Source of the DNA: Flavobacterium psychrophilum
GTDB lineage: Bacteria > Bacteroidota > Bacteroidia > Flavobacteriales > Flavobacteriaceae
Length of the DNA stretch: 12,627 bases
Direction of reading: 5' to 3'
Assembly (NCBI GenBank): GCA_003243255.1
Contig: QFQM01000122.1
Span: 1-12,627 of the forward strand
The notes below the pieces were generated by a model. That model saw only the letters and a program-made list of their open reading frames with translations. It had not been told where the DNA came from and made no database searches. Made by a program: the position numbers and the translations under genes. Below, one piece after another: positions 5,791-12,627 of this stretch; positions within the stretch are counted from its first letter, which is position 1, and each line of letters begins with the position of its first letter.

Positions 5791-7059
5791 CTATTTTTTT
5801 AATAGCTCAAGGCCAACTGCACATTGCAGGCATCGTTTATTAGCACAATATTCATTTTTAAGCTGCAATAATGATTGTGTATCATATGCCGAACGTACAT
5901 CCACCTTAAAGTGCCTGAACTTATCAATAACGGTATTCTTTTCTGATGCTATTGCTTCTAACATGCCTATAAGCTTTTCAGGATTCTCTTTACCGATGCT
6001 GCGCTCATACGCAAAACGAAAGGGTACAATGGTATTTATAATGATCAAATCTATAAACGACGCAGTAAGAGCTTTTCGCTTTTTAGGGCTTTCTTTATCA
6101 AAGGTGTAATGTGTTTGCCAATATGGAGAGACCTGCACATTGAATATAGCGTAGATATCCTCAACAGAAGCACCTTCCGTAAGTTTGGAAAATAAATTCT
6201 GGTGTTTATGATAAAGCTGCGCCAGTTGCGAAAGACGTATAGTAGGAAAATTATCCGGCCGATGTTTAAAGAACTGCACCTGATCAACATACACCTTGTC
6301 TAATCTATATTTATGACATATATAATTGTACCGTGATTTGAGGCCTTTCAGATACATATCCTCATGCTCATTATCAAGCAGTCCTACCCTTCCGTAAAAA
6401 AGAGCTTCAAGGTTCTCATATTCGAACGCTTCCCTTCTCACAACCGAAAAAGGTAAAGATTGAGCAATTTTGAAAAACACCTCACCATTTGTGTTGAGAC
6501 CAAAACTTTTGGCAAGAAAAGCGAATAAAACAGCTTCCCAGTCATTACCTGTTGCTGCAGCCATTTGAAGGATTGGTAATGCTTTACGTTCCAGGCGTTC
6601 AAAGAACAAACGTTCTTTCCAGTTTGAGAATACAAAAGAATCAATATCTTCCAGTTCTTTTTCGCAATATATCCAGGATTTGGCAACCGAAAGACTATTA
6701 TAGCTATTTAGGACATCTGGAGAGACATAGTGTTTAAGCTCTAAAACAGGAATTTCGCTATTATCCTTTCTGAAGACTTCCGTATCATGCTTCCACACCA
6801 CATGAAGGATAACATTATCATAGGATGCATCAGTCTCATGACTGTGAACATACCAGTCTGAAGATTTGAGATGGATTTCTACATTACCAGCCCATTTCTG
6901 GTCACCGATAGTAAGCTGTGCATTAAAAAAATCAGGGCCTGCCTGTTGCAGGTATTGTCCTGTATTAGTTACACTAATAACATCACCCTGTACTGTCTTT
7001 AGGCTCAGCACATCGAATTTTTTAAACTGCCATACGTAATGCAGGAAATCTTCTTTCAT
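5791..7059 (-). CDS. DUF2851 family protein, possible nuclease-like enzyme
   Basis: A 422-residue cytoplasmic protein with no signal peptide or membrane segment, recognised as DUF2851, a family of unknown function common in Bacteroidetes. I start it at the ATG at 7059 (MKEDFLHYVW); an upstream ATG at 7077 would add six residues. The N-terminal third holds a dense set of likely conserved polar residues: Gly41-Pro42-Asp43, then Glu61, His63 and Lys65 in NVEIHLKSSDW, and His72, His74, Asp77, Asp81, His86. This resembles the PD...ExK layout of the PD-(D/E)XK nuclease fold. Cys132 (WIYCEKEL) and C-terminal Cys405, Cys410 and Cys413 (C-x4-C-x2-C) could bind a metal or Fe-S cluster. It begins 28 nt after the exonuclease gene, so the two are probably cotranscribed. 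The nuclease idea is inference only; family membership is more secure. Confidence 0.85.
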   Translation of the reverse strand: MKEDFLHYVWQFKKFDVLSLKTVQGDVISVTNTGQYLQQAGPDFFNAQLTIGDQKWAGNVEIHLKSSDWYVHSHETDASYDNVILHVVWKHDTEVFRKDNSEIPVLELKHYVSPDVLNSYNSLSVAKSWIYCEKELEDIDSFVFSNWKERLFFERLERKALPILQMAAATGNDWEAVLFAFLAKSFGLNTNGEVFFKIAQSLPFSVVRREAFEYENLEALFYGRVGLLDNEHEDMYLKGLKSRYNYICHKYRLDKVYVDQVQFFKHRPDNFPTIRLSQLAQLYHKHQNLFSKLTEGASVEDIYAIFNVQVSPYWQTHYTFDKESPKKRKALTASFIDLIIINTIVPFRFAYERSIGKENPEKLIGMLEAIASEKNTVIDKFRHFKVDVRSAYDTQSLLQLKNEYCANKRCLQCAVGLELLKK

Positions 7060-7087
7060 TAGTACGAAAATACACAAAAAACTTCAC

Positions 7088-7600
7088 CTATAAAGGAAGT
7101 TTCACCTGCCCGTCGTGAAGAAGGTATAATTTGGCACAAGCCCTGGCATCTGATAAGGCCTCATGGTGGTTCAGTTGAATACCATTACGCTCGCTGCACG
7201 CCTTAAGATTGGCCGGCTTGTACCCTTTAGCCTTATAAATTTTGCAGGTACACTCCCAACGGTCGGACAATTCAAGTTCGTCATAATATAAACCATAATA
7301 GTTCATGGTTTTAATGAGCACGTTACGATCAAACGATTCATTGTGCGCGACTAGTTTTTTACCCTGTAGCCTTTTACGAATCTCAGGAAACAACGTATCA
7401 AATGTAGGTACATTAAGCGTCTCTACGGGTTTAATCCCATGCACCATAATATTACGGTACCAGTATTCATTCTCAGGAGGCTGTATCAGTGTGTAATATT
7501 CCTCCGTTATAACACCGTCTTCAACTGTAACAATACCAATAGCACATGCACTATGGGCATAGCCTGTTGCTGTTTCAAAATCAATTGCGGTAAAGGTCAT
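7088..7600 (-). CDS. DEDDh 3'-5' exonuclease (DnaQ/epsilon-like)
   Basis: A 170-residue exonuclease of the RNase T/DnaQ superfamily, which removes nucleotides from 3' ends using two metal ions. The motifs are complete: Exo I FTAIDFETA with Asp7 and Glu9, Exo II HNESFDRNVL with Asp91, and Exo III HHEALSDARA with His146 and Asp151 in the His-x4-Asp spacing of the DEDDh class. It is a bare exonuclease domain without polymerase, UvrC or BRCT partners. It resembles the stand-alone epsilon-like proteins of Bacteroidetes, so proofreading, repair or RNA trimming are all possible. The start gives the usual TFTAIDFET beginning. It comes right after the terminator of the cystathionine beta-synthase gene and leads the run exonuclease-DUF2851-PspC-HhH. 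Confidence 0.9.
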   Translation of the reverse strand: MTFTAIDFETATGYAHSACAIGIVTVEDGVITEEYYTLIQPPENEYWYRNIMVHGIKPVETLNVPTFDTLFPEIRKRLQGKKLVAHNESFDRNVLIKTMNYYGLYYDELELSDRWECTCKIYKAKGYKPANLKACSERNGIQLNHHEALSDARACAKLYLLHDGQVKLPL

Positions 7601-7610
7601 AATCAGAAAT

Positions 7611-7633
7611 AAAAAAGAGCCCTAAGGCTCTTT
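7611..7633 (-). terminator. Intrinsic terminator after the cystathionine beta-synthase gene
   Basis: On the minus strand, AAAGAGCC (7633..7626) pairs perfectly with GGCTCTTT (7621..7614) over a 4-nt loop TTAG, and six T residues end at 7611. It lies 20 nt past the stop and 10 nt before the exonuclease ATG. Confidence 0.92.
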
Positions 7634-7641
7634 CAAATATA
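7634..7641 (-). promoter_or_regulatory. Candidate -7 element for the exonuclease operon
   Basis: TATATTTG on the minus strand fits TAnnTTTG and directly abuts the terminator stem. RNA starting about 5 nt downstream would begin inside the first stem arm and lose part of it. No matching TTG is seen upstream, so this rests on the -7 motif and position alone. Confidence 0.35.
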
Positions 7642-7653
7642 TTAAAAATACTC

Positions 7654-9015
7654 TTATTTGATTGAACTGATAATATCATGTTTTGTGATGATATGATGCT
7701 TGCCGTTACCTAAATCAACAAGTACAGCCTGGTTATCTTTATTGATAAGCTTAGAGATTTCCTCAATAGAAGTATTCGCTTTTACGATTGGATAAGGTTT
7801 ACCCATTATCTCACGGATTGGCTTTTCAGCGATATCCTTATCTTCTACATAACTACGGAAAAGATCCGTCTCATCAATCGATCCTACAAAACCGTTGGTA
7901 TCAATAACCGGTATCTGTGATATCTTATATTTACGAAGGCGCTCAATCGCGTGCGATACAAGCTCTTCAGTACGCACAATTACAAGAGGCTTATCAGAAT
8001 GATCTTTAATAAGGTCTTCTGCTTTGGTTATTTCTTCATCAAGGAAGCCACGCTCACGCATCCAGTCATCATTGAACATTTTCCCAACATAACGGCTACC
8101 ACTATCATGGAAAAGTACCACTACAACATCATCCGGTTTGAATTCATCCTTCAGCTGAAGAAGTCCTTTGATTGCAGCACCGGCAGAGTTCCCAACAAAT
8201 ATACCTTCTTCAAGAGCCAATCTTCTTGTGTAAACTGCAGCATCCTTATCGGTAACTTTTGTAAAGCCATCAATAAGTGAGAAATCAACGTTTTTAGGCA
8301 ATATGTCTTCTCCGATACCTTCAGTTATATAAGAGTAGATCTCATTCTCATCAAAAATACCCGTTTCGTGATATTTTTTGAATACAGACCCATAGGTGTC
8401 AATACCCCATATCTTGATATTTGGATTTTTCTCTTTCAGATATTTCGCAACTCCGGAAATTGTTCCTCCGGTACCAACGCCCACAACAAAATGCGTAATC
8501 TTACCTTCGGTCTGTTCCCATATCTCAGGTCCGGTCTGCTCATAATGGGCAGCAGTATTCGACATATTGTCATATTGGTTTACATACCATGAGTTAGGCG
8601 TTTCTTCAGCAAGGCGTTTAGAAACCGAGTAGTATGAACGCGGATCGTTCGGCTCAACGTCAGTCGGGCAAACCACTACCCTTGCGCCCACGGCACGAAG
8701 GATATCCATTTTTTCTTTAGACTGTTTATCTGAAATAACGCAGACCAACTTGTACCCTTTTACGATTGCTCCCAAAGCAAGCCCCATACCGGTATTACCT
8801 GAAGTCCCTTCGATAATGGTACCTCCCGGCTTTAACCTTCCGTCTGCTTCGGCGTCTTCAATCATTTTCACCGCCATCCTGTCTTTTACAGAATTTCCGG
8901 GGTTAAAAGTTTCGACTTTAGCCAGCACAAGGGCATCAATACCCTCGGCAAGCTTATTTATTTTCACCATTGGCGTATTACCAATGGTTTCTAGTATGTT
9001 TTTAGCGTATTTCAT
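7654..9015 (-). CDS. Cystathionine beta-synthase (PLP enzyme with CBS-domain pair)
   Basis: A 453-residue PLP enzyme of fold type II that should join serine (or a derivative) and homocysteine into cystathionine, or act as a cysteine synthase. The PLP lysine is Lys44 (NPGNSVKDRM); the substrate loop GTSGNTG is at 70-76, the phosphate-binding loop GVGTGGTISG at 179-188, and GNSAGA at 275-280. Two CBS domains fill residues about 340-453 (RTEELVSHAIERLRKYKISQIPVID and the TSIEEISKLINKDNQAVLVD repeat). Such pairs usually bind adenosyl ligands and tune activity. There is no heme-binding N-terminal extension as in the human enzyme. EGIGEDILP and the CBS pair favour beta-synthase over plain O-acetylserine sulfhydrylase, but residues do not settle the substrate. 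It follows the porin gene by 65 nt, has a promoter candidate (9055..9062), and is closed by its own terminator. Confidence 0.88.
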   Translation of the reverse strand: MKYAKNILETIGNTPMVKINKLAEGIDALVLAKVETFNPGNSVKDRMAVKMIEDAEADGRLKPGGTIIEGTSGNTGMGLALGAIVKGYKLVCVISDKQSKEKMDILRAVGARVVVCPTDVEPNDPRSYYSVSKRLAEETPNSWYVNQYDNMSNTAAHYEQTGPEIWEQTEGKITHFVVGVGTGGTISGVAKYLKEKNPNIKIWGIDTYGSVFKKYHETGIFDENEIYSYITEGIGEDILPKNVDFSLIDGFTKVTDKDAAVYTRRLALEEGIFVGNSAGAAIKGLLQLKDEFKPDDVVVVLFHDSGSRYVGKMFNDDWMRERGFLDEEITKAEDLIKDHSDKPLVIVRTEELVSHAIERLRKYKISQIPVIDTNGFVGSIDETDLFRSYVEDKDIAEKPIREIMGKPYPIVKANTSIEEISKLINKDNQAVLVDLGNGKHHIITKHDIISSIK

Positions 9016-9054
9016 TTTAATTTATTTAGAAGCCAGAGTAATGACTTTCAGAAG

Positions 9055-9062
9055 CAAAGATA
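9055..9062 (-). promoter_or_regulatory. Candidate -7 element for the cystathionine beta-synthase gene
   Basis: TATCTTTG on the minus strand fits TAnnTTTG and would start RNA about 35 nt before the ATG, in the 65-nt gap after the porin gene. There is no TTG at the expected -33 distance and no terminator in the gap, so cotranscription with the porin is also possible. Confidence 0.4.
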
Positions 9063-9080
9063 AAAAATGCAATTATAAGA

Positions 9081-11069
9081 TTATGAGAAGAAATCCCAAA
9101 TAACACCAAAACGGATCGTGAAATCCTTATACGGATAATTTGGCGCAGAGAAATAATTATATCCCGTGAAGCTGGAATTGAAATGCTCCGCTTTTATGAA
9201 CAGCCTAAACTCCTGAATTTTGGCGTTGATAAAGAAATCAAACAATGGAAAATCACCTGTTTTAACCGCATCCTGAGAATAAAATTCCCCTACAACCGGA
9301 TTATATCCGTTAGAGTAATATTTAGTAAAATACTGGAAAGTAACTCCCGTTTGGAATAACAAAGCCTTTTTAAATACACGGTCCGTATAATACAAAGTAT
9401 TCCTGGTAACGAAAGAAGGTACATTCAATACATTTTCTCCTTGTTGTACATTCTGGAATAGAAAAGTATTATCAAGGCCAAACTTGCCAAATCTGAATTC
9501 GCGGTTTGCTTTTACAGAAAGGTAATTTATAGTTCCGCTAAACTGTTGCGGTTTTACGACCAGAGTCTCAACTTCACCTTCTACCGGTGGAATTCCAGAA
9601 CTAATCCTGTTGAAGAACAAATGATCATTCATTATGGTGTACTGCGCCGAAGCGTTCAGCCATTTCGTTTTAGCTTCGAACTCAAAATTATTTATTTTTT
9701 CGTTCTTAAAGCCAGTTGCAAAGTCAGTAGCATCGTTACCATTCACATAAGGCCAGTTATATGCCTTATAAGTACTTTGGTAAAGCTGATAATTATTATC
9801 CGGCAATTTATTCATGTTCTGATATCTACCGGAGAACTGAAAATCTTCGTTTAATGTATAGCGCACAGAAGCATCAATATTTGCCAGCGACTGATCTGTT
9901 ATTGAGTTAGAAACAAGCAAACTTCCTTTCCATTTATCCTTTTGGTATATATACCTCGCACCATAGGTAACAATATCATCATTTATTGCAATGGGTGTAG
10001 CAACCTTTCCATCATCAAGGATAATGCTCTTATAAAAATAATTATAGCTAAAATCCTCAACGTAAAACTCAACAGTACCTATTTTAGCATTAGTATAAGC
10101 CGCACCCAGCATGTTATACATTCGGTTATAACGTGTCTTATTGTTAATGGATGAAGTATAAGCATCACCAAATCTTTCGCTCACAGTAGCAGAACTGAAT
10201 TCATAAAACTTATTCTCATAATTAAACTGGTGATGTAAAACCAAACTATTAGGATTCGTTTTATTTAACCTAAACGTATGATCTATAAAATAGCGATTTC
10301 CTTTCAGAACCGATTTACCATCCCTCATGTAAACATCCAGACGCTCCCTCTGATTAAAGGGCGGATCGCTTTGTTCAAACAATTCAGGCTCAACTATACC
10401 TCCATTCTCCTGATTCGAAAAATCCTGACCGGTAAAATGTGCACGCAGCATATAACGTTTATCTGTAGTGTTATAACTACCGCTCAATTTGAAGATACCA
10501 TTACTGGAAAGCTCATTAATATATCGCCCCAAAGAACGAAGCCCTTTATATCCCGCAGATAAATTCAGGTTTTCAGATGTATTGAGTGTAATAAAGGCAT
10601 CCAGGATTTGTCCCTGTTCCAAAACAGAACGGTACATAAGATCAGTATAAGGTGTTGGAACATTATAATACTTAATATCTTCAACCTCCTGATAGGCCAC
10701 ATGCTTAGCCTTGAATCCCATTTCCGGAAAAGGATTGAATTTAGTAAGCCCAAAATCAAGAACAGTGTAAGGGCCGCCGTCATTTGAAAGTGAAAGTAAC
10801 CCGAAATTATCTTTCCTGAGATAATTTACTTCATACTCCTTTTTAAGAGTTAATGCTGTATCAACATAAGTAGTATCCCTGTCAAAAGAGATTATCTTAT
10901 ACATATCGACAGTAGCGACGCTATCTTTTGCGGGTTTTAGTGTCTTATCTTTATCGGCGGCAGTTTTTTCAGCAGCTGGTTTAGCCTTACTACCCAGCCT
11001 TCCTCTTTGTTGAGAAAACACAAACATCGGAAGCAAACATAAAAAAACGAAAAGGCTCTTTTTCAACAT
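9081..11069 (-). CDS. Putative outer-membrane porin (Bacteroidetes putative porin family)
   Basis: A 662-residue predicted outer-membrane beta-barrel. The signal peptide is residues 1-19 (MLKKSLFVFLCLLPMFVFS, cleavage before QQRG), followed by a Lys/Ala-rich disordered linker to about residue 50 (PAAEKTAADKDKTLKPAKDS). The rest is rich in alternating aromatic and polar residues, as in ISFDRDTTYVDTAL, NLSAGYKGLRSLGRY and FRLFIKAEHFNSSF, fitting many amphipathic strands. The chain ends IRFGVIWDFFS, an aromatic C-terminal strand of the kind read by the BAM complex. The overall look is that of the putative porin family annotated in flavobacteria. There is no plug or TonB box, so passive diffusion is more likely than active uptake. 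The transported solute is unknown. It follows a terminator and precedes the cystathionine beta-synthase gene by 65 nt. Confidence 0.8.
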   Translation of the reverse strand: MLKKSLFVFLCLLPMFVFSQQRGRLGSKAKPAAEKTAADKDKTLKPAKDSVATVDMYKIISFDRDTTYVDTALTLKKEYEVNYLRKDNFGLLSLSNDGGPYTVLDFGLTKFNPFPEMGFKAKHVAYQEVEDIKYYNVPTPYTDLMYRSVLEQGQILDAFITLNTSENLNLSAGYKGLRSLGRYINELSSNGIFKLSGSYNTTDKRYMLRAHFTGQDFSNQENGGIVEPELFEQSDPPFNQRERLDVYMRDGKSVLKGNRYFIDHTFRLNKTNPNSLVLHHQFNYENKFYEFSSATVSERFGDAYTSSINNKTRYNRMYNMLGAAYTNAKIGTVEFYVEDFSYNYFYKSIILDDGKVATPIAINDDIVTYGARYIYQKDKWKGSLLVSNSITDQSLANIDASVRYTLNEDFQFSGRYQNMNKLPDNNYQLYQSTYKAYNWPYVNGNDATDFATGFKNEKINNFEFEAKTKWLNASAQYTIMNDHLFFNRISSGIPPVEGEVETLVVKPQQFSGTINYLSVKANREFRFGKFGLDNTFLFQNVQQGENVLNVPSFVTRNTLYYTDRVFKKALLFQTGVTFQYFTKYYSNGYNPVVGEFYSQDAVKTGDFPLFDFFINAKIQEFRLFIKAEHFNSSFTGYNYFSAPNYPYKDFTIRFGVIWDFFS

Positions 11070-11087
11070 GCAAATTTAGGGTTTGGG

Positions 11088-11095
11088 CAAAGGTA
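11088..11095 (-). promoter_or_regulatory. Candidate -7 element for the porin gene
   Basis: TACCTTTG on the minus strand fits TAnnTTTG, between the preceding terminator and the porin ATG, giving a leader of about 13 nt. A second match, TAAATTTG (11071..11078), lies one base from the ATG and could serve only a leaderless RNA. Neither has a good -33 box. Confidence 0.35.
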
Positions 11096-11131
11096 CTTAT
11101 TTTTATATATCATAAAAGGTAAATATATAGC

Positions 11132-11163
11132 AAAAAAAAGAGGCTTTCTTACGAAAGCCTCTT
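11132..11163 (-). terminator. Intrinsic terminator ending the SusD operon
   Basis: On the minus strand, AAGAGGCTTTC (11163..11153) pairs perfectly with GAAAGCCTCTT (11148..11138) around a GTAA tetraloop of GNRA type, followed by eight T residues (11139..11132). It lies 20 nt past the lipoprotein stop and is the strongest terminator in the window. Confidence 0.95.
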
Positions 11164-11183
11164 AATATAACTATTCAGAAAAA

Positions 11184-12044
11184 TTAATTCTGAGTTGGTT
11201 CAAAAGTAATTGTTCTTGAAGGGAAAGAACCAAGTGACAGGCTACAAGCACCAGAAATAATTAATTTCTTAGTGTTTGAGTTGTATGTACCAGATCCCGT
11301 GAATAAAACATCATATGTTTTATCGTCATCTGTATAACATTGCTGACACCAGATTTGCTCAACAGCAGTTACAGTACCCTGAGAAGCATTAGCACCAGGA
11401 GTGAATTTAAACTCTGTTGGATACTGCTGTGCAGGACCGTAAGCGAAATCTCCCTCAACTCTAAGGGTATTACAATCACCGTTTGCATTAGTATTACCAA
11501 CTACTAAACCTGTTTCAGGAGCGGTACCACCTACACTCGTATACTTAAGATCACCTACCCATGTAAAGTAATTAGTAGTACAATCGTCGTTAACAACTAA
11601 TAGCGTTTTATCATATGAACCTTCGTCTGCAAGACCAAGATTAACAGATGATCCCTGAACAACATCAAGTAATGTAATCTGAAGTTTTTTAGAATCATCC
11701 AGAACATCATTATCAATGATATTAACACTAATAGTTCCTGAAAGTTCACCTGCAGGAATTACCACCTGTTTATTAGGATTTACAACCACAAAATCATCAC
11801 CTTCCACGGCAACTTCAGAAGTTACATCAAAAGAAATGATAACATCTTCTGATTTAGGAAATGCTAAATTAACAGCTATTTCAAAAACACCACCGTTTTC
11901 AAAAGCTTTAACTCCAGTTTCAGAAACTCTATCAAAAGAAACAAAGTTTGGTCCACTGTAAGTAACAGTATCTTCATCACAGCTTGTAAGGATACCAAAT
12001 CCAAGCGTTGCAAGAAGAGCGGTTTTAATTAAGTATTTTTTCAT
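11184..12044 (-). CDS. Calx-beta domain lipoprotein of a SusCD operon
   Basis: A 286-residue lipoprotein: hydrophobic signal (residues 7-20), lipobox LTSC with lipidated Cys22, then acidic DED right after the cysteine, the type of signal that sends Bacteroidetes lipoproteins to the cell surface. Residues about 30-150 look like one Calx-beta domain (EGDDFVVVNPNKQVVIPAGE, then TISVNIIDNDVLDDSKKLQITL). The C-terminal part (155-286) is unrecognised and beta-rich. It holds five cysteines (155, 191, 233, 236, 267), including WCQQCY, which could form disulfides in the oxidising envelope. It starts 19 nt after the SusD-family gene and ends at a terminator, so it is the last gene of that operon. This is the place where surface substrate-binding lipoproteins of SusE/SusF type are often found; binding of the substrate is therefore likely but not shown. 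Confidence 0.85.
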   Translation of the reverse strand: MKKYLIKTALLATLGFGILTSCDEDTVTYSGPNFVSFDRVSETGVKAFENGGVFEIAVNLAFPKSEDVIISFDVTSEVAVEGDDFVVVNPNKQVVIPAGELSGTISVNIIDNDVLDDSKKLQITLLDVVQGSSVNLGLADEGSYDKTLLVVNDDCTTNYFTWVGDLKYTSVGGTAPETGLVVGNTNANGDCNTLRVEGDFAYGPAQQYPTEFKFTPGANASQGTVTAVEQIWCQQCYTDDDKTYDVLFTGSGTYNSNTKKLIISGACSLSLGSFPSRTITFEPTQN

Positions 12045-12063
12045 TTTCTTAGTTTTTTTTAGA

Positions 12064-12627
12064 TTATTGTCCGTAACCCGGATTTTGTACGATGTTCGGA
12101 TTAGCCGACTTCTCTCTTTGAGGAACCGGAAGAGTCCATCTGTGGTCGTTAAGATCTAGTTCTGTAGGACCAACATTTTCGAAATCAACCTCAGCTCTCT
12201 GGATACCAACATTAGCTTTTTTACCAAGACGACGGATATCAAGATAACGATGTCCTTCGAAAGCAAGCTCAGCTCTTCTTTCAGCAAGAATTGCAGCCCA
12301 TGCACCCTGATCACTAGTTGGAACAGCAATATCAGAAGAAGCATTAGGAGTACCGGCAGCAAAACCAAAACGTACTCTTCTAATTGTATTAATCTGAGCA
12401 GCTACATTAGTGTAATCTGAAATACTAGCATAGTATTCAGCTCTGATAAGGTACATTTCAGAATTTCTGAACACTTTAATATCACCTAGAAGGTAAGTAC
12501 TTTCAGAAAAAGCATATTTACCAACAGGTAAAACATTATATCCAGTTTGAGCTGCTGTTCTGTCAATAACAACTGAACGACGTACATCAAGCGCGTTATA
12601 TACCTGGAAAAGAGACGTACCTACCTC
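12064..12627 (-). CDS. SusD/RagB-family outer-membrane lipoprotein, C-terminal part
   Basis: The reading frame is open to the window edge, so only the last 187 residues are seen; the N-terminus with the signal peptide is missing. SusD-family proteins sit on the TonB-dependent SusC channel and bind oligosaccharide or peptide at the cell surface. Family marks are DIKVFRNSEMYLIRAEYYA (C-terminal helical repeat region), AAILAERRAELAFEGHRYLDIRR, the WTLPVPQREKSANPNIVQNPG ending, and the stop right after GYGQ. It is followed by a Calx-beta lipoprotein 19 nt later, and a susC-like gene should lie upstream, beyond the right edge. The substrate cannot be inferred from this part. Confidence 0.9.
   Translation of the reverse strand, partial: EVGTSLFQVYNALDVRRSVVIDRTAAQTGYNVLPVGKYAFSESTYLLGDIKVFRNSEMYLIRAEYYASISDYTNVAAQINTIRRVRFGFAAGTPNASSDIAVPTSDQGAWAAILAERRAELAFEGHRYLDIRRLGKKANVGIQRAEVDFENVGPTELDLNDHRWTLPVPQREKSANPNIVQNPGYGQ

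Noticed and set aside
5777..6109. 110-codon open frame on the plus strand
   Set aside because: It lies antisense to the well-supported DUF2851 gene, has no recognisable domain, and is best explained as a shadow frame.
7654..9015. Simple cysteine synthase (CysK)
   Set aside because: The C-terminal CBS-domain pair and the EGIGEDILP region fit cystathionine beta-synthase better, although the substrate remains unproven.
8750..9103. 117-codon open frame on the plus strand
   Set aside because: It overlaps the N-terminal part of the cystathionine beta-synthase gene and the end of the porin gene in antisense; the product has low-complexity Ser/Pro-rich content typical of a shadow frame.
9546..9854. 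102-codon open frame on the plus strand inside the porin gene
   Set aside because: No domain and no leader; the opposite strand codes a coherent beta-barrel.
1934..12627. A single starch-utilisation locus joining the amylase with the SusD genes
   Set aside because: About 8 kb of unrelated genes and three intrinsic terminators separate them, and the visible SusD part gives no sign of starch binding.
1..12627. CRISPR array, insertion sequence or other mobile element
   Set aside because: I saw no spaced direct repeats, transposase frames or terminal inverted repeats; gene order and strand are uniform.

Overview
The window looks like chromosomal DNA of a member of the Flavobacteriaceae, most likely Flavobacterium or a close relative. 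It is AT-rich. Most genes have A/T-rich leaders instead of Shine-Dalgarno (SD) sites, and promoter-like sites match the Bacteroidetes form TTTG...TAnnTTTG. It also carries a SusD-family lipoprotein, a Bacteroidetes-type putative porin, a DUF2851 protein and short Bacteroidetes-type lipoprotein signals. Every gene I can support lies on the minus strand, so transcription runs from high to low coordinates.

In transcription order, the right edge holds the end of a SusC/SusD-type uptake operon: the C-terminal part of a SusD-family protein, then a Calx-beta lipoprotein, closed by a strong terminator. Next come a putative outer-membrane porin and a PLP-dependent cystathionine beta-synthase with a regulatory CBS-domain pair, again closed by a terminator. 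A compact run follows: a DEDDh 3'-5' exonuclease, a DUF2851 protein, a small PspC-like membrane protein, a membrane-anchored helix-hairpin-helix (HhH) protein and an acyl-CoA dehydrogenase, closed by a terminator. After that stands a lone secreted alpha-amylase lipoprotein of the archaeal GH13_7 type.

The left part is a housekeeping block: rpsU (bS21), xerC, hpf, tRNA-Thr(UGU) and tRNA-Tyr(GUA). The Thr-Tyr pair resembles the start of the E. coli thrU-tyrU-glyT-thrT-tufB cluster, so I expect tRNA-Gly and tuf just beyond the left edge.

The most interesting points are: (1) rpsU alone has a near-perfect SD, and its product keeps a C-terminal Tyr54, as expected for bS21 autocontrol in flavobacteria, whose ribosomes mask their anti-SD; (2) DUF2851 shows a PD...E-x-H-x-K cluster plus four candidate metal-binding cysteines, suggesting an unrecognised nuclease-like enzyme beside an exonuclease and an HhH protein; (3) the amylase closely resembles Thermococcales enzymes and keeps their His-His-Cys zinc site; (4) several terminators overlap or abut promoter-like elements of the next unit, most strikingly rpsU/xerC and hpf/tRNA. 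Intergenic space is short throughout and there is no gene-free stretch above 300 bases.
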